Shown: positions 7,640-14,462 of the stretch, piece by piece
Position numbering within the stretch: the stretch's first letter is position 1
How the letters are laid out: every line of letters begins with the position of its first letter
Source of the DNA: Lachnospiraceae bacterium
GTDB lineage: Bacteria > Bacillota > Clostridia > Lachnospirales > Lachnospiraceae
Direction: 5' to 3'
NCBI GenBank assembly: GCA_024698485.1
Contig: JAILRC010000043.1
Span: 1-35,332, forward strand
Length of the DNA: 35,332 nt
Notes under the pieces: generated by a model
Database searches by the model: none
What the model saw: the letters and a program-made list of their open reading frames with translations, nothing else
What the model was told of the DNA's origin: nothing
Program-made: the position numbers and the translations under genes

Positions 7640-9214
7640 TCAGATCATGGACTTTTCCCAGCACTCGGGAGCCTTAAGGCCAAAGATGGCAGCAACTGTG
7701 GGTGCCACATTTGCAAGTCCGTAATTACCTTCCTTGATGGTGAAGGTGTTCTTCTTATCGTAAATGATGAAAGGAACAGGGTTCAGGGAGTGAGCGGTAC
7801 GAACCTGAAGCTCACCCTTCTTGTTCTTTTCAAGCATTTCATCTGCGTTTCCGTGATCGGCAGTAACGAGAAGTGTAACGTTGTACTCGTCGCAAACCTT
7901 GATGAGTCTTGCAAGACCCAGATCCACAGCTTCAACACCTGTGATGGTGGCATCCATGTTTCCTGTATGTCCTACCATATCGCCGTTGGGGAAGTTGCAT
8001 CTGATGAAATCATACTTCTCGGACTTGATAGCCTCGATCACATCATCTGTGATCTCAGCGGACTTCATCCAAGGACGCTCATCGAAGGATACCTTGTCTG
8101 AAGGGATCTCCTTGAAGGTCTCAAGTTCTTCGCTGAACTTTGCGCTTCTGTTTCCGTTCCAGAAATAGGTAACATGTCCGTACTTCTGAGTCTCGGAAAC
8201 TGCATACTGGCTCATGCCAGCATTTACAAGAAGCTCTGAAAGAGTATTCTTGATCTCGGGTGGATTAACCAGGTAATGTCTCGGGATATGAAGGTCTCCG
8301 TCGTACTCAAGCATACCTGCATAGAAGCAGTTTACCTTGGGTCCTCTGTTGAAGAAATTGAACTCTTCGTAGTCAAATGCCATGGAGATCTCAAGAGCAC
8401 GGTCACCGCGGAAGTTATAAAGGATAACGCTGTCGTTGTCTGTGATCTTTCCGACAGGCTGTCCGTCCTTACCGATAACAAATGCGGGAAGATCCTGGTC
8501 GATAACATGGAGCTCGTTTCTGTAGGTCTCAATTGCTTCAGCGGAGCTTGCGAACATACGTCCCTCGCCCTTTACGTGAGTCTTCCAGCCAAGTTCTACC
8601 ATGCCCCAGTCAGCCTGATAACGGTCCATTGTAACCTTCATTCTTCCGCCGCCGGAAGCGATGATGCCGTGGAAGCCGTTATTGTTCAGCTCAGCAAGGC
8701 ACTTTTCAAGCTGCTCTACGTACTGAAGAGCGCTTGTTGCGGGAACATCACGTCCGTCAAGAAGGATATGCACGCGTACCTCTTTGATGCCTTCTTCTTT
8801 AGCCTTTTTCAACATGCTGATGAGGTGGGAAATGTTTGAATGTACGTTACCGTCGGAGAGAAGTCCGAGGAAATGAAGAACGGAATTTTTGCTCTTTACA
8901 TTGTTGAGAGCTTCCTTCCAAGATTCGGAAGCGAACATCTTACCGTTCTCGATGGACTCGTTAACGAGCTTTGCGCCCTGAGAGTAGATCTGGCCGCAGC
9001 CGAGAGCGTTGTGTCCAACCTCTGAGTTACCCATGTCGTCGTCAGAAGGAAGACCTACTGCGGTACCATGAGCCTTAAGTCTTGTATTGGGGCAGGTCTT
9101 TAAAAGCCTGTCAAGCACCGGAGTGTTTGCTGCTGTTACAGCATCGCCGATTCCGGTCTTTGAAAAGCCGACTCCGTCCATTACAACCAAAACAACCTGT
9201 TTTCTGTTTGTCAT
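7640..9214 (-). CDS. gpmI: 2,3-bisphosphoglycerate-independent phosphoglycerate mutase
   Basis: Glycolytic enzyme interconverting 3- and 2-phosphoglycerate in the cytoplasm through a phosphoserine intermediate and two Mn ions. Its 524 residues match the family's usual 505-520. N-terminal metal site VVMDGVG (Asp13) and phospho-acceptor Ser64 in DDMGNSEVGH are present, as are HLLGLLSDGNVHS-type blocks (here HFLGLLSDGNVHS) and the C-terminal metal-binding TADHGNADEM. ATG at 9214 has AAAGGATG upstream. It is transcribed alone from its own promoter, convergent with the binding-protein gene, and flanked on both sides by copies of that gene's 3' end (7525-7582 and 9359-9416). Confidence 0.96.
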   Translation of the reverse strand: MTNRKQVVLVVMDGVGFSKTGIGDAVTAANTPVLDRLLKTCPNTRLKAHGTAVGLPSDDDMGNSEVGHNALGCGQIYSQGAKLVNESIENGKMFASESWKEALNNVKSKNSVLHFLGLLSDGNVHSNISHLISMLKKAKEEGIKEVRVHILLDGRDVPATSALQYVEQLEKCLAELNNNGFHGIIASGGGRMKVTMDRYQADWGMVELGWKTHVKGEGRMFASSAEAIETYRNELHVIDQDLPAFVIGKDGQPVGKITDNDSVILYNFRGDRALEISMAFDYEEFNFFNRGPKVNCFYAGMLEYDGDLHIPRHYLVNPPEIKNTLSELLVNAGMSQYAVSETQKYGHVTYFWNGNRSAKFSEELETFKEIPSDKVSFDERPWMKSAEITDDVIEAIKSEKYDFIRCNFPNGDMVGHTGNMDATITGVEAVDLGLARLIKVCDEYNVTLLVTADHGNADEMLEKNKKGELQVRTAHSLNPVPFIIYDKKNTFTIKEGNYGLANVAPTVAAIFGLKAPECWEKSMI

Positions 9215-9243
9215 ACAGAACCATCCTTTCTTTAATAAACAAA

Positions 9244-9270
9244 GGGCAGCAATTTAAGTAAAAGCTGCCC
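9244..9270 (-). other. Leader hairpin in the gpmI transcript
   Basis: GGGCAGC (9244-9250) and GCTGCCC (9264-9270) form a 7-bp stem with a 13-nt loop about 20 nt after the predicted start of the gpmI transcript, followed on the minus strand by TTTGTTT. It may be a 5' stabilising stem or a weak attenuator. Confidence 0.45.
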
Positions 9271-9296
9271 CTATCATATCACTAAATTGCGTTAAT

Positions 9297-9325
9297 AATC
9301 TAACATAATCAATGCCTGTAGTCAA
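9297..9325 (-). promoter_or_regulatory. gpmI promoter
   Basis: Minus strand TTGACT (9320-9325), 17-bp spacer, TAGATT (9297-9302), about 80 nt before the gpmI ATG. Confidence 0.65.
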
Positions 9326-9357
9326 GGGCAAATACGGGCCCGTGGGACGGGGTTCGT

Positions 9358-9411
9358 TACCTTTATCAGTACATAAACATCTATCACTTCGAAACATTGT
9401 TCAGAAAGTAA
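9358..9411 (+). pseudogene. 3'-end remnant of a second SBP family-5 gene
   Basis: In frame this reads YLYQYINIYHFETLFRK-stop, almost the same as the last 17 residues of the binding lipoprotein encoded at 5502-7577 (DLYQYANIYHFETLFRK). At DNA level 9359-9416 matches 7525-7582 in 54 of 58 positions, including the stop codon and the next five bases. Upstream homology stops at once in GC-rich sequence holding the palindrome ACGGGCCCGT (9334-9343). An intrinsic terminator follows, as in the intact gene. This is the stump of a paralogue lost by deletion. Confidence 0.85.
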
Positions 9412-9422
9412 TTCCTGACTAA

Positions 9423-9474
9423 AAAAAAGCCCGAGTGGGTGTGGCGTAAACGCCACACCCACTCGGGCTTTTTT
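9423..9474. terminator. Bidirectional terminator after the SBP remnant
   Basis: A perfect 24-bp stem (9423-9446 with 9451-9474) has a TAAA loop, with A6 and T6 at the ends. It once ended the lost paralogue and now separates its stump from the convergent lipoprotein gene at 9483-9920. Confidence 0.93.
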
Positions 9475-9482
9475 CCCATTTA

Positions 9483-9920
9483 TCACGTATCACCCGTCAG
9501 ATAATATGCCACCATATTGTCAATATCATATACACATAGCGAAGCATGTATTGCATTGGTACTACCTGTTTTATTTCTATCAACATACTTCCATTTACCG
9601 TTCAACACTTCAGGGAGTTGGGCATAATGCTTGTTGGCATATACAAAACATTCTGCTTCTTCAGACACCGGTAAGTTATCCCATGCCATAAATGCACCGA
9701 TTTCCGTCTCATCTATTTTAATCATGTAAAGAGCGGTTCCCTCTCCCAGTTCATAATTATCAAAGACTTTTGTAAACGTGAATTTTTCTACATCCGTATC
9801 TATTTCAAATGTATCTGAAAATTCTTTCTCAATGTTTCTTTCGAAACATCCTGCCAAAACAAAAACACAAAAAATTATAATAGATACAGCAATACTTTTT
9901 TTCCCGAGTGTTATGTGCAT
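9483..9920 (-). CDS. Orphan lipoprotein of unknown function
   Basis: This 145-residue protein has a signal sequence ending in the lipobox LAGC, then an acidic mature domain of about 120 residues with no domain that I recognise. Its base composition is clearly more AT-rich than gpmI or the GH5 gene, and its ribosome binding site is weak (AAGAAAAGAGA upstream of ATG at 9920), both consistent with an acquired gene or low expression. It stands alone between a terminator and the end of the GH5 operon. No function can be assigned beyond a likely extracytoplasmic, lipid-anchored location. Confidence 0.65.
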   Translation of the reverse strand: MHITLGKKSIAVSIIIFCVFVLAGCFERNIEKEFSDTFEIDTDVEKFTFTKVFDNYELGEGTALYMIKIDETEIGAFMAWDNLPVSEEAECFVYANKHYAQLPEVLNGKWKYVDRNKTGSTNAIHASLCVYDIDNMVAYYLTGDT

Positions 9921-10026
9921 ATCAGTCTCTTTTCTTCAAGGTTAAATTGAATCAAAGTATATATCGACATCAATTCTGTTTAAAACAAATGTATGTTCGC
10001 ACAACCAAGCGAAATTGTTAACAAGT

Positions 10027-11181
10027 TTATCTCATTTTCTTCAGCGTTTCAAGTATCCCGCCGTCTTTGATATGCGAAAAATCAAAATATACATTTCCTA
10101 TGCCACGCTCTTTGAAAAGTCCCAGAAGGAACTCTGCCTGGGCTTTTTCCGCTGCACTTGCATTGGGGTAGCAACCCCATTCTCCGATGATAACGGGAAG
10201 TCCCACGCGTTCCGCACCTTCAAACAGTGTTTGGAATATGAAGCCCACACGTTCGAAGCCACCTGCTCCGTAATCCTCCGTATCCACAAGGATATCATAT
10301 CCGTGGGGAACATATGCCTGATTCGGGATTTCCCTTCCGTCCTTATCCTTCGCGGGAGAAAGAGCCGTGGGAATAGCTGCGTTTGCAAAGTAATTACTTT
10401 CCAGCATGATGATGGTGTCCGGATCTTCTTCCCTTATGGCAGCTGCCACCTCCGAATAGAAAGGAGTGAGGATTTCCGTTTCAAAAGCAGCCGTAATGGG
10501 CGCTATGTAAGAGATCAGTTCCCCAATCTTTGCTTCGTCTTCCAGATTCGCCATTCCGCCTTCACCGGCAATGTTCATGATGGTCTCAAAGATCTTTGCG
10601 CCGTCGCTTCCCGGAAAAGGCTCGTTCATAAGATCGTAGCCTATGACATAGGGATTCTTTGCATATCTCTTCGCAATGAACTTCCAAAGTTCCCTGTAGT
10701 GATCACGTATGCCTTTTCCGTCGGGGGCGGGAACATTCTTCCAGAAATTGTCGAAAGCATGCTGTACGGCAGCGCTCAGGAGATAGGACTCGCTCCAGAG
10801 TCCCGTTCTTATGTGCTCTTCATCGTCCGTTACCGTGGCCCACTCGGGTGCTCCGTCTTCAAACACCACTCCGTAAAGGTCCTGATGCATATCAAGGAAC
10901 ACGGGGATGCTCTCTGCTGCAGCCATATCTATGATCCTGTCCAACTTCTTAAAGTATCCTTCGTCATATTTCCCGGGCTCGGGTTCCGCTCCGTCCCAGA
11001 TCACGCCGAGACGTATCAGATTAAATCCGTTCTCTTTAAGGAACCTGAAATCCTCCACTGTATAATCTCCTATATAATCCTTTGCTTTGTCTTTGCACAC
11101 CATGTTGATGCCGTGGGCCGTAAATTTCTCGCCCTTTTCCCACACAAAGCTCTTGTTTTCTGTTCGTATCTTTTTATTCAT
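10027..11181 (-). CDS. Cytosolic GH5 glycoside hydrolase, endoglycosylceramidase-like
   Basis: A retaining (beta/alpha)8-barrel glycosidase of 384 residues without a signal peptide, so cytoplasmic. The acid/base is Glu187 in GYDLMNEPFP and the nucleophile Glu334 in VIIGEWG; His293 in VPHGYD fits the conserved active-site His. The block FLDMHQDLYG (95-104) is typical of the endoglycoceramidase-like branch of GH5. The ATG at 11181 overlaps the transporter stop by 8 nt (ATGAATAA), so it is translationally coupled to the GPH transporter and probably cleaves the glycoside that the transporter imports. Because it is intracellular, small glucosides, glycosylated sterols or short oligosaccharides are more likely substrates than membrane glycolipids. 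The true substrate is unknown. Confidence 0.88.
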   Translation of the reverse strand: MNKKIRTENKSFVWEKGEKFTAHGINMVCKDKAKDYIGDYTVEDFRFLKENGFNLIRLGVIWDGAEPEPGKYDEGYFKKLDRIIDMAAAESIPVFLDMHQDLYGVVFEDGAPEWATVTDDEEHIRTGLWSESYLLSAAVQHAFDNFWKNVPAPDGKGIRDHYRELWKFIAKRYAKNPYVIGYDLMNEPFPGSDGAKIFETIMNIAGEGGMANLEDEAKIGELISYIAPITAAFETEILTPFYSEVAAAIREEDPDTIIMLESNYFANAAIPTALSPAKDKDGREIPNQAYVPHGYDILVDTEDYGAGGFERVGFIFQTLFEGAERVGLPVIIGEWGCYPNASAAEKAQAEFLLGLFKERGIGNVYFDFSHIKDGGILETLKKMR

Positions 11182-12634
11182 TTTCGTCCTTTCCGGGTGT
11201 TTCCGCGTCTTCCGATGCTCCGTTACGGGCTTTCACGTTAAAATCCGAGATCTTCTTTTCCAGTTCAAGATTGATAGGGAAGAAGATGAGCGGAATGAAG
11301 CCCACTACACACAGCAATGCAGGTACAAGTCCCGCTCCCACTCTGATGCCCCAAACAGCACGTTCCGTCTGGGTCTCCAGTGTTCCGTCATATCCGTAGT
11401 GACTGATGATGGTGGCAAACGCCGATTCCTGAAATGCCGTGAGTATGGTCGTAAGCAGGGCGAAAAGTCCGCCGTAGAGTCCGGTCTTTCTCGTCCCCGT
11501 CCGCATCTCGTCATAGTCGATCAAAGCTCCGTTCATTACAACACCCGAAGTCTGGATGACGTTTAAAGACAGGATGATCAGAATGTAGCTTATGATGGAC
11601 TGCCATCCGTGATTGATGAACACAAGGCTGCCAAGACCCAGGACCGCAGGGAAGAAGCATACAAGAGTCATGTTCTTGCTGCCGTACTTTTTAATGAGTT
11701 TTCCCGCAAAAGGAAGGAGAAGGAGCATCACAACTCCCGCCACTGTGTCCACCACCGTGGCAAATTCACCCGTAACCTTCAAAACCGTGTCCATCATATA
11801 CAAAAAAGGATTGTAATAGGCCGCTATTGCTCCCCTTGCAATTACGAAGAAGAGAAGATAGGTAAGGAATGGTCCGGAGAATACGATCTCCTTCACGTCC
11901 CTCCATATGTCCGCAACGTTCTTGTGTTCGGGGGCCACCGCAGTTTCATACAGTTTTTCCCTGTCCTTAAGGGGCGACAGCGCCAGAAAAAACATAAGGG
12001 CATTCAAAAGCACCACTCCCGAAAATATGGGGATGATGTATGCACGCTTGCCCCCTCCCACCATAAGCCAGGTGGGGATGATGGTGCAGAACATGCCCAC
12101 AAAATTACCCAGATAATTTCGGATGATCTCTACATCCACACGCTCTTCCTTGTCGGGAACCGCCAGCAGGAAGTAGGAATTGTAGGAAACGGAGTAGACA
12201 GTGTACCCGGTGTCATATATGAACAATTCCGCCAGCAGTACTCCGAAGATCATCCACTGGCTCCAGTTCGGAGACGACAGCAGCATGAAGAAGAATGACA
12301 GCAGCATGGCAGGAGCCGTAACACGCATCAGGTACACGTACTTTCCCCTCTTTTTGTGAAAGGGCATCTTATCGATATAAGCCCCCAGAAGAGGGTCGTT
12401 GATGGCGTTCCATATGCTGTAGATCAGATAGAGAAGGCCGTAGTACTTCGCGTTAAGGCCGATGATGTCGGTATAGAATTTCATCAATGCGTTGTGGATA
12501 ACGATCTGCCCCATGACGGCGGCAGGACCCGGAAGCGAGATGAAGAGTTTCTCCCGGAAAGAAAGGGCGCTTTTGCCTGAGTGCCCGGCCAAGAAAGCAA
12601 ATTTGTCTTTAAAGAAAGATCTTATTTTACCCAT
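11174..12634 (-). CDS. GPH-family (MelB-like) sugar/glycoside cation symporter
   Basis: This 486-residue permease has about 12 transmembrane helices. The family signature appears near residue 80 as NAINDPLLGAYIDK followed by KKRGKYVYLM, matching the MelB/XylP cation-site loop. It imports glycosides with Na+ or H+. Start ATG at 12634 (MGKIRSFF) is chosen because GGGAGG lies 4 nt upstream; an open frame extends 31 codons further but would run across its own promoter. It is first gene of a two-gene operon with a GH5 glycosidase and divergent from a MerR-family regulator gene whose predicted operator lies inside this operon's promoter. The substrate is not known. Confidence 0.92.
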   Translation of the reverse strand: MGKIRSFFKDKFAFLAGHSGKSALSFREKLFISLPGPAAVMGQIVIHNALMKFYTDIIGLNAKYYGLLYLIYSIWNAINDPLLGAYIDKMPFHKKRGKYVYLMRVTAPAMLLSFFFMLLSSPNWSQWMIFGVLLAELFIYDTGYTVYSVSYNSYFLLAVPDKEERVDVEIIRNYLGNFVGMFCTIIPTWLMVGGGKRAYIIPIFSGVVLLNALMFFLALSPLKDREKLYETAVAPEHKNVADIWRDVKEIVFSGPFLTYLLFFVIARGAIAAYYNPFLYMMDTVLKVTGEFATVVDTVAGVVMLLLLPFAGKLIKKYGSKNMTLVCFFPAVLGLGSLVFINHGWQSIISYILIILSLNVIQTSGVVMNGALIDYDEMRTGTRKTGLYGGLFALLTTILTAFQESAFATIISHYGYDGTLETQTERAVWGIRVGAGLVPALLCVVGFIPLIFFPINLELEKKISDFNVKARNGASEDAETPGKDENE

Positions 12635-12674
12635 AGAACCTCCCAAATACATTAATAGTAAACCTTCCTTTATC

Positions 12675-12705
12675 ACTTTACACCTTAAAGTAACTTTAAG
12701 GTCAA
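12675..12705 (-). promoter_or_regulatory. MerR-type promoter of the transporter-GH5 operon
   Basis: Minus strand -35 TTGACC (12700-12705) and -10 TAAAGT (12675-12680) are separated by 19 bp instead of 17. Long spacers of 19-20 bp with a central dyad are the hallmark of promoters that MerR-family activators untwist. Confidence 0.78.
12682..12702. promoter_or_regulatory. Predicted MerR-family operator (perfect 9-3-9 dyad)
   Basis: ACCTTAAAG and CTTTAAGGT are perfect inverted repeats around TAA, filling the long spacer of the transporter promoter and overlapping the -35 region of the divergent regulator promoter. This is the expected site for the adjacent MerR-family protein. Confidence 0.8.
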
Positions 12706-12723
12706 GAGGAGTTGTGGTATAAT
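12695..12723 (+). promoter_or_regulatory. Promoter of the MerR-family regulator gene
   Basis: A consensus -10 TATAAT (12718-12723) has a TG extension (TGG). The -35 region TTTAAG (12695-12700) is poor and lies inside the operator dyad, which suggests autoregulation. Confidence 0.6.
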
Positions 12724-12753
12724 ACACATCATAAACATCCCCAAGGAGTCCCT

Positions 12754-13575
12754 ATGAAAGAATTTTACACCATCGGCGAGATCTGTAAAATATTTAATAT
12801 CCCTTCTTCCACCCTGAGATACTATGACAGCATAAACCTCCTCTCCCCCTGGACCACGGGAGAGAACGGCTATCGCTACTATTCCAAGGCTCAGTTTGAG
12901 ATCATTTCCATGATAGGTTTCATGCGCTCCCTGGGCACTCCCCTGAAACGCCTAAAAAAGATCCTTTCGGAGGGCGGTCCGGAGGGCATATGCGCAGAAC
13001 TCAGGCGGAACGAAAAGGAGATTGACGAGCGGATGGAGGAATTGCAGCTGCTAAAGCAGAAGGTGACCCTCTATGAGGATATCATTGCCAAGACCTGCTC
13101 CGGTCCCGTGTTCTCCTTGGAAGACCTCCCTCAGATGTACCTGATGTGCAAACCTTTCGGAGACAAGGACGAACTGGATGTGGAGGAGATCATCAAAGTC
13201 ACCCGAGGTTCCGCAAGATGGGCCGACACCGCAGGCATATTCTCCACCATAAGTCGGGATGATCTGGAGAAGGGTAACTTTCACACCTATGAAAAGTACG
13301 GCTACATTTCCGAACTCCCATATCCTAAAGAAAACCGCTACACAGAAGTGCTGGCTGCGGGAAGATATGCCTGCGGCAGCATGAGGATCAAAACCGTGGA
13401 ACATTTCGAGGCTGATGACTTTTACCGCCGCCTGCTGGACTTCGTGAAGGACCGGGGGCTCACCGTCACAGGCCCCGCCATCGAACGAAATGTGCTGGAC
13501 ATATACGGCAATGACCCCATGAACCCCACAATGTATTTCAGGGTGTATATACCCGTGTCCAAAAAATATCCTTGA
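12754..13575 (+). CDS. MerR-family transcriptional regulator, BmrR/TipAL type
   Basis: This 273-residue regulator has an N-terminal winged helix-turn-helix (FYTIGEICKIF, STLRYYDSINLL, GYRYYS), a dimerisation coiled coil about 80-115, and a C-terminal domain about 125-273 whose size and ending (PTMYFRVYIPVSK) fit a GyrI-like ligand-binding fold, as in BmrR. Start ATG at 12754 is preceded by AAGGAG; an earlier in-frame ATG at 12712 lies before the -10 box and is unlikely. It is divergent from the GPH transporter-GH5 operon and probably activates it from the 12682-12702 dyad when a small ligand, perhaps the imported glycoside or aglycone, is bound. The ligand is inference. Confidence 0.9.
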   Translation: MKEFYTIGEICKIFNIPSSTLRYYDSINLLSPWTTGENGYRYYSKAQFEIISMIGFMRSLGTPLKRLKKILSEGGPEGICAELRRNEKEIDERMEELQLLKQKVTLYEDIIAKTCSGPVFSLEDLPQMYLMCKPFGDKDELDVEEIIKVTRGSARWADTAGIFSTISRDDLEKGNFHTYEKYGYISELPYPKENRYTEVLAAGRYACGSMRIKTVEHFEADDFYRRLLDFVKDRGLTVTGPAIERNVLDIYGNDPMNPTMYFRVYIPVSKKYP

Positions 13576-13600
13576 CATTTTCCCCAAAAGGCTGTATCCT
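13572..13600 (+). promoter_or_regulatory. queT promoter
   Basis: A perfect -35 TTGACA (13572-13577) overlaps the regulator's stop codon, followed by a 17-bp spacer and TATCCT (13595-13600). Transcription should start near 13607, leaving a leader of about 80 nt. Confidence 0.7.
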
Positions 13601-13614
13601 ATCACGCGCTACAT

Positions 13615-13683
13615 TGAGTGTTAATTCCTTCCCACTCATTTCGGTCAGTAGTCAACAGTTTGACCTTCAACCCTAAAGGAGAT
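13615..13683 (+). ncRNA. Candidate SD-capturing pseudoknot riboswitch (preQ1-II-like layout)
   Basis: Stem P1 is TGAGTG (13615-13620) with CACTCA (13633-13638). Its 12-nt loop contains TTCCTT (13625-13630), which can pair with AAGGAG (13676-13681), the Shine-Dalgarno sequence of queT. A second hairpin GGTCA/TGACC (13643-13647 with 13661-13665) sits between. This is the topology known for preQ1-II riboswitches, whose original name (COG4708 RNA) comes from the QueT family encoded downstream. Linker lengths differ from the reference as I remember it (4 nt before and about 10 nt after the second hairpin), so this could be a divergent member or a new class. No ligand can be proven by eye. Confidence 0.5.
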
Positions 13684-13688
13684 TTAAA

Positions 13689-14204
13689 ATGCAGAAGAAA
13701 GTTTTATTTATCACCCAGGCAGGCATCATTGCCGCCCTCTACGTTGTTCTTACATATTTTATCAACGCATTCAATCTTGCAAGCGGCGCTATTCAGGTTC
13801 GCATTTCCGAAGCCCTTTGTGTACTTCCCTTTTTCACACCCGCAGCAGTTCCCGGCGTGATCATCGGATGCTTTTTGAGTAACATCATCACACAAACCAT
13901 GCTTCCCGACGTTATCTTCGGAACCCTTGCCACAGCCATTGCTGCCGTCGCTTCTTATTTTTTGAAAGACCACAGGTTCCTTGTTACACTTCCCCCTGTT
14001 TTTGCCAATGCCCTCATCATTCCCTTTGTTCTGAGATATGCCTACCAGCTTGATGATGCCATCTGGTTCCTTATGGTAACCGTAGGTGCGGGAGAAGTGA
14101 TCTCCTGCGTCGGCCTCGGTTCACTTCTTATCACGGCTCTCATGCCCATAAGAAGCAGGATCTTCGGAGAGACGTTCACCGTAAAAAAAGCTAAAGAAGC
14201 CTGA
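13689..14204 (+). CDS. queT: QueT-family ECF transporter S component (queuosine precursor uptake)
   Basis: This 171-residue membrane protein has about five to six helices. It is the substrate-binding subunit that docks on a shared ECF energising module (EcfA/A'/T), not encoded here. The stretch VRISEALCVLPFFTPAAVPG followed by IIGCFLSNI and DVIFGTLATAIAA is typical of the QueT family (COG4708), which is thought to import preQ1 or related queuosine precursors. ATG at 13689 follows TAAAGGAGA by 6 nt. It has its own promoter, a structured leader and a downstream terminator, so it is a single-gene unit. Family is confident; the substrate rests on family knowledge and on the preQ1-like leader. Confidence 0.88.
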   Translation: MQKKVLFITQAGIIAALYVVLTYFINAFNLASGAIQVRISEALCVLPFFTPAAVPGVIIGCFLSNIITQTMLPDVIFGTLATAIAAVASYFLKDHRFLVTLPPVFANALIIPFVLRYAYQLDDAIWFLMVTVGAGEVISCVGLGSLLITALMPIRSRIFGETFTVKKAKEA

Positions 14205-14224
14205 ATAAAGGCGGAAGGAAATCG

Positions 14225-14256
14225 AAGGATCTGCTTGACCGGCAGATTCTTTTTTA
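14225..14256 (+). terminator. Terminator after queT
   Basis: AAGGATCTGC (14225-14234) pairs with GCAGATTCTT (14242-14251) over 10 bp with one G-T, followed by a T-run to 14255. Confidence 0.85.
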
Positions 14257-14261
14257 TGCTA

Positions 14262-14289
14262 TTGACAAACCCGCAAAATAGTATATACT
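14262..14289 (+). promoter_or_regulatory. thiT promoter
   Basis: TTGACA (14262-14267), 16-bp spacer, TATACT (14284-14289). The perfect palindrome GGCATATGCC (14303-14312) lies just after the predicted start site. Confidence 0.75.
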
Positions 14290-14332
14290 TGTTCACCGAC
14301 AAGGCATATGCCCTGATCTTAATTTCATAATG

Positions 14333-14425
14333 CATATGTGCTAGGGGCGCTGACGCTGAGAAACGGATTTGCCGTTGACCCTCATTACTTGAACCGGATA
14401 ATACCGGCGTAAGGAAGCTTAGAAT
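14333..14425 (+). ncRNA. TPP riboswitch (THI element)
   Basis: The conserved TPP aptamer elements are in order: GGGGCGC, then CTGAGA (pyrimidine-sensing J3-2 region), GACCCT, TTGAACCGGATAATACCGGC (pyrophosphate helix side) and AAGGAAGC. P1 can form from CTAGG (14341-14345) and CTTAG (14418-14422). The output looks translational: CCTCC (14431-14435) can pair with GGAGG (14450-14454) in the thiT ribosome binding site, and no T-run follows. It lies directly upstream of a thiamine transporter gene, as expected. Confidence 0.97.
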
Positions 14426-14462
14426 ATTTACCTCCGCGCATATGTGTAAGGAGGATTTTTTT

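Noticed and set aside
9996-10013. Terminator after the GH5 gene (TTCGC/GCGAA)
   Set aside because: The stem is only 5 bp with an 8-nt loop and no proper T-run follows; left out as too weak.
12635-12727. Longer N-terminus of the GPH transporter from an ATG at 12727
   Set aside because: It would begin upstream of the -35 box and run through the operator; the GGGAGG-preceded ATG at 12634 gives the normal family N-terminus.
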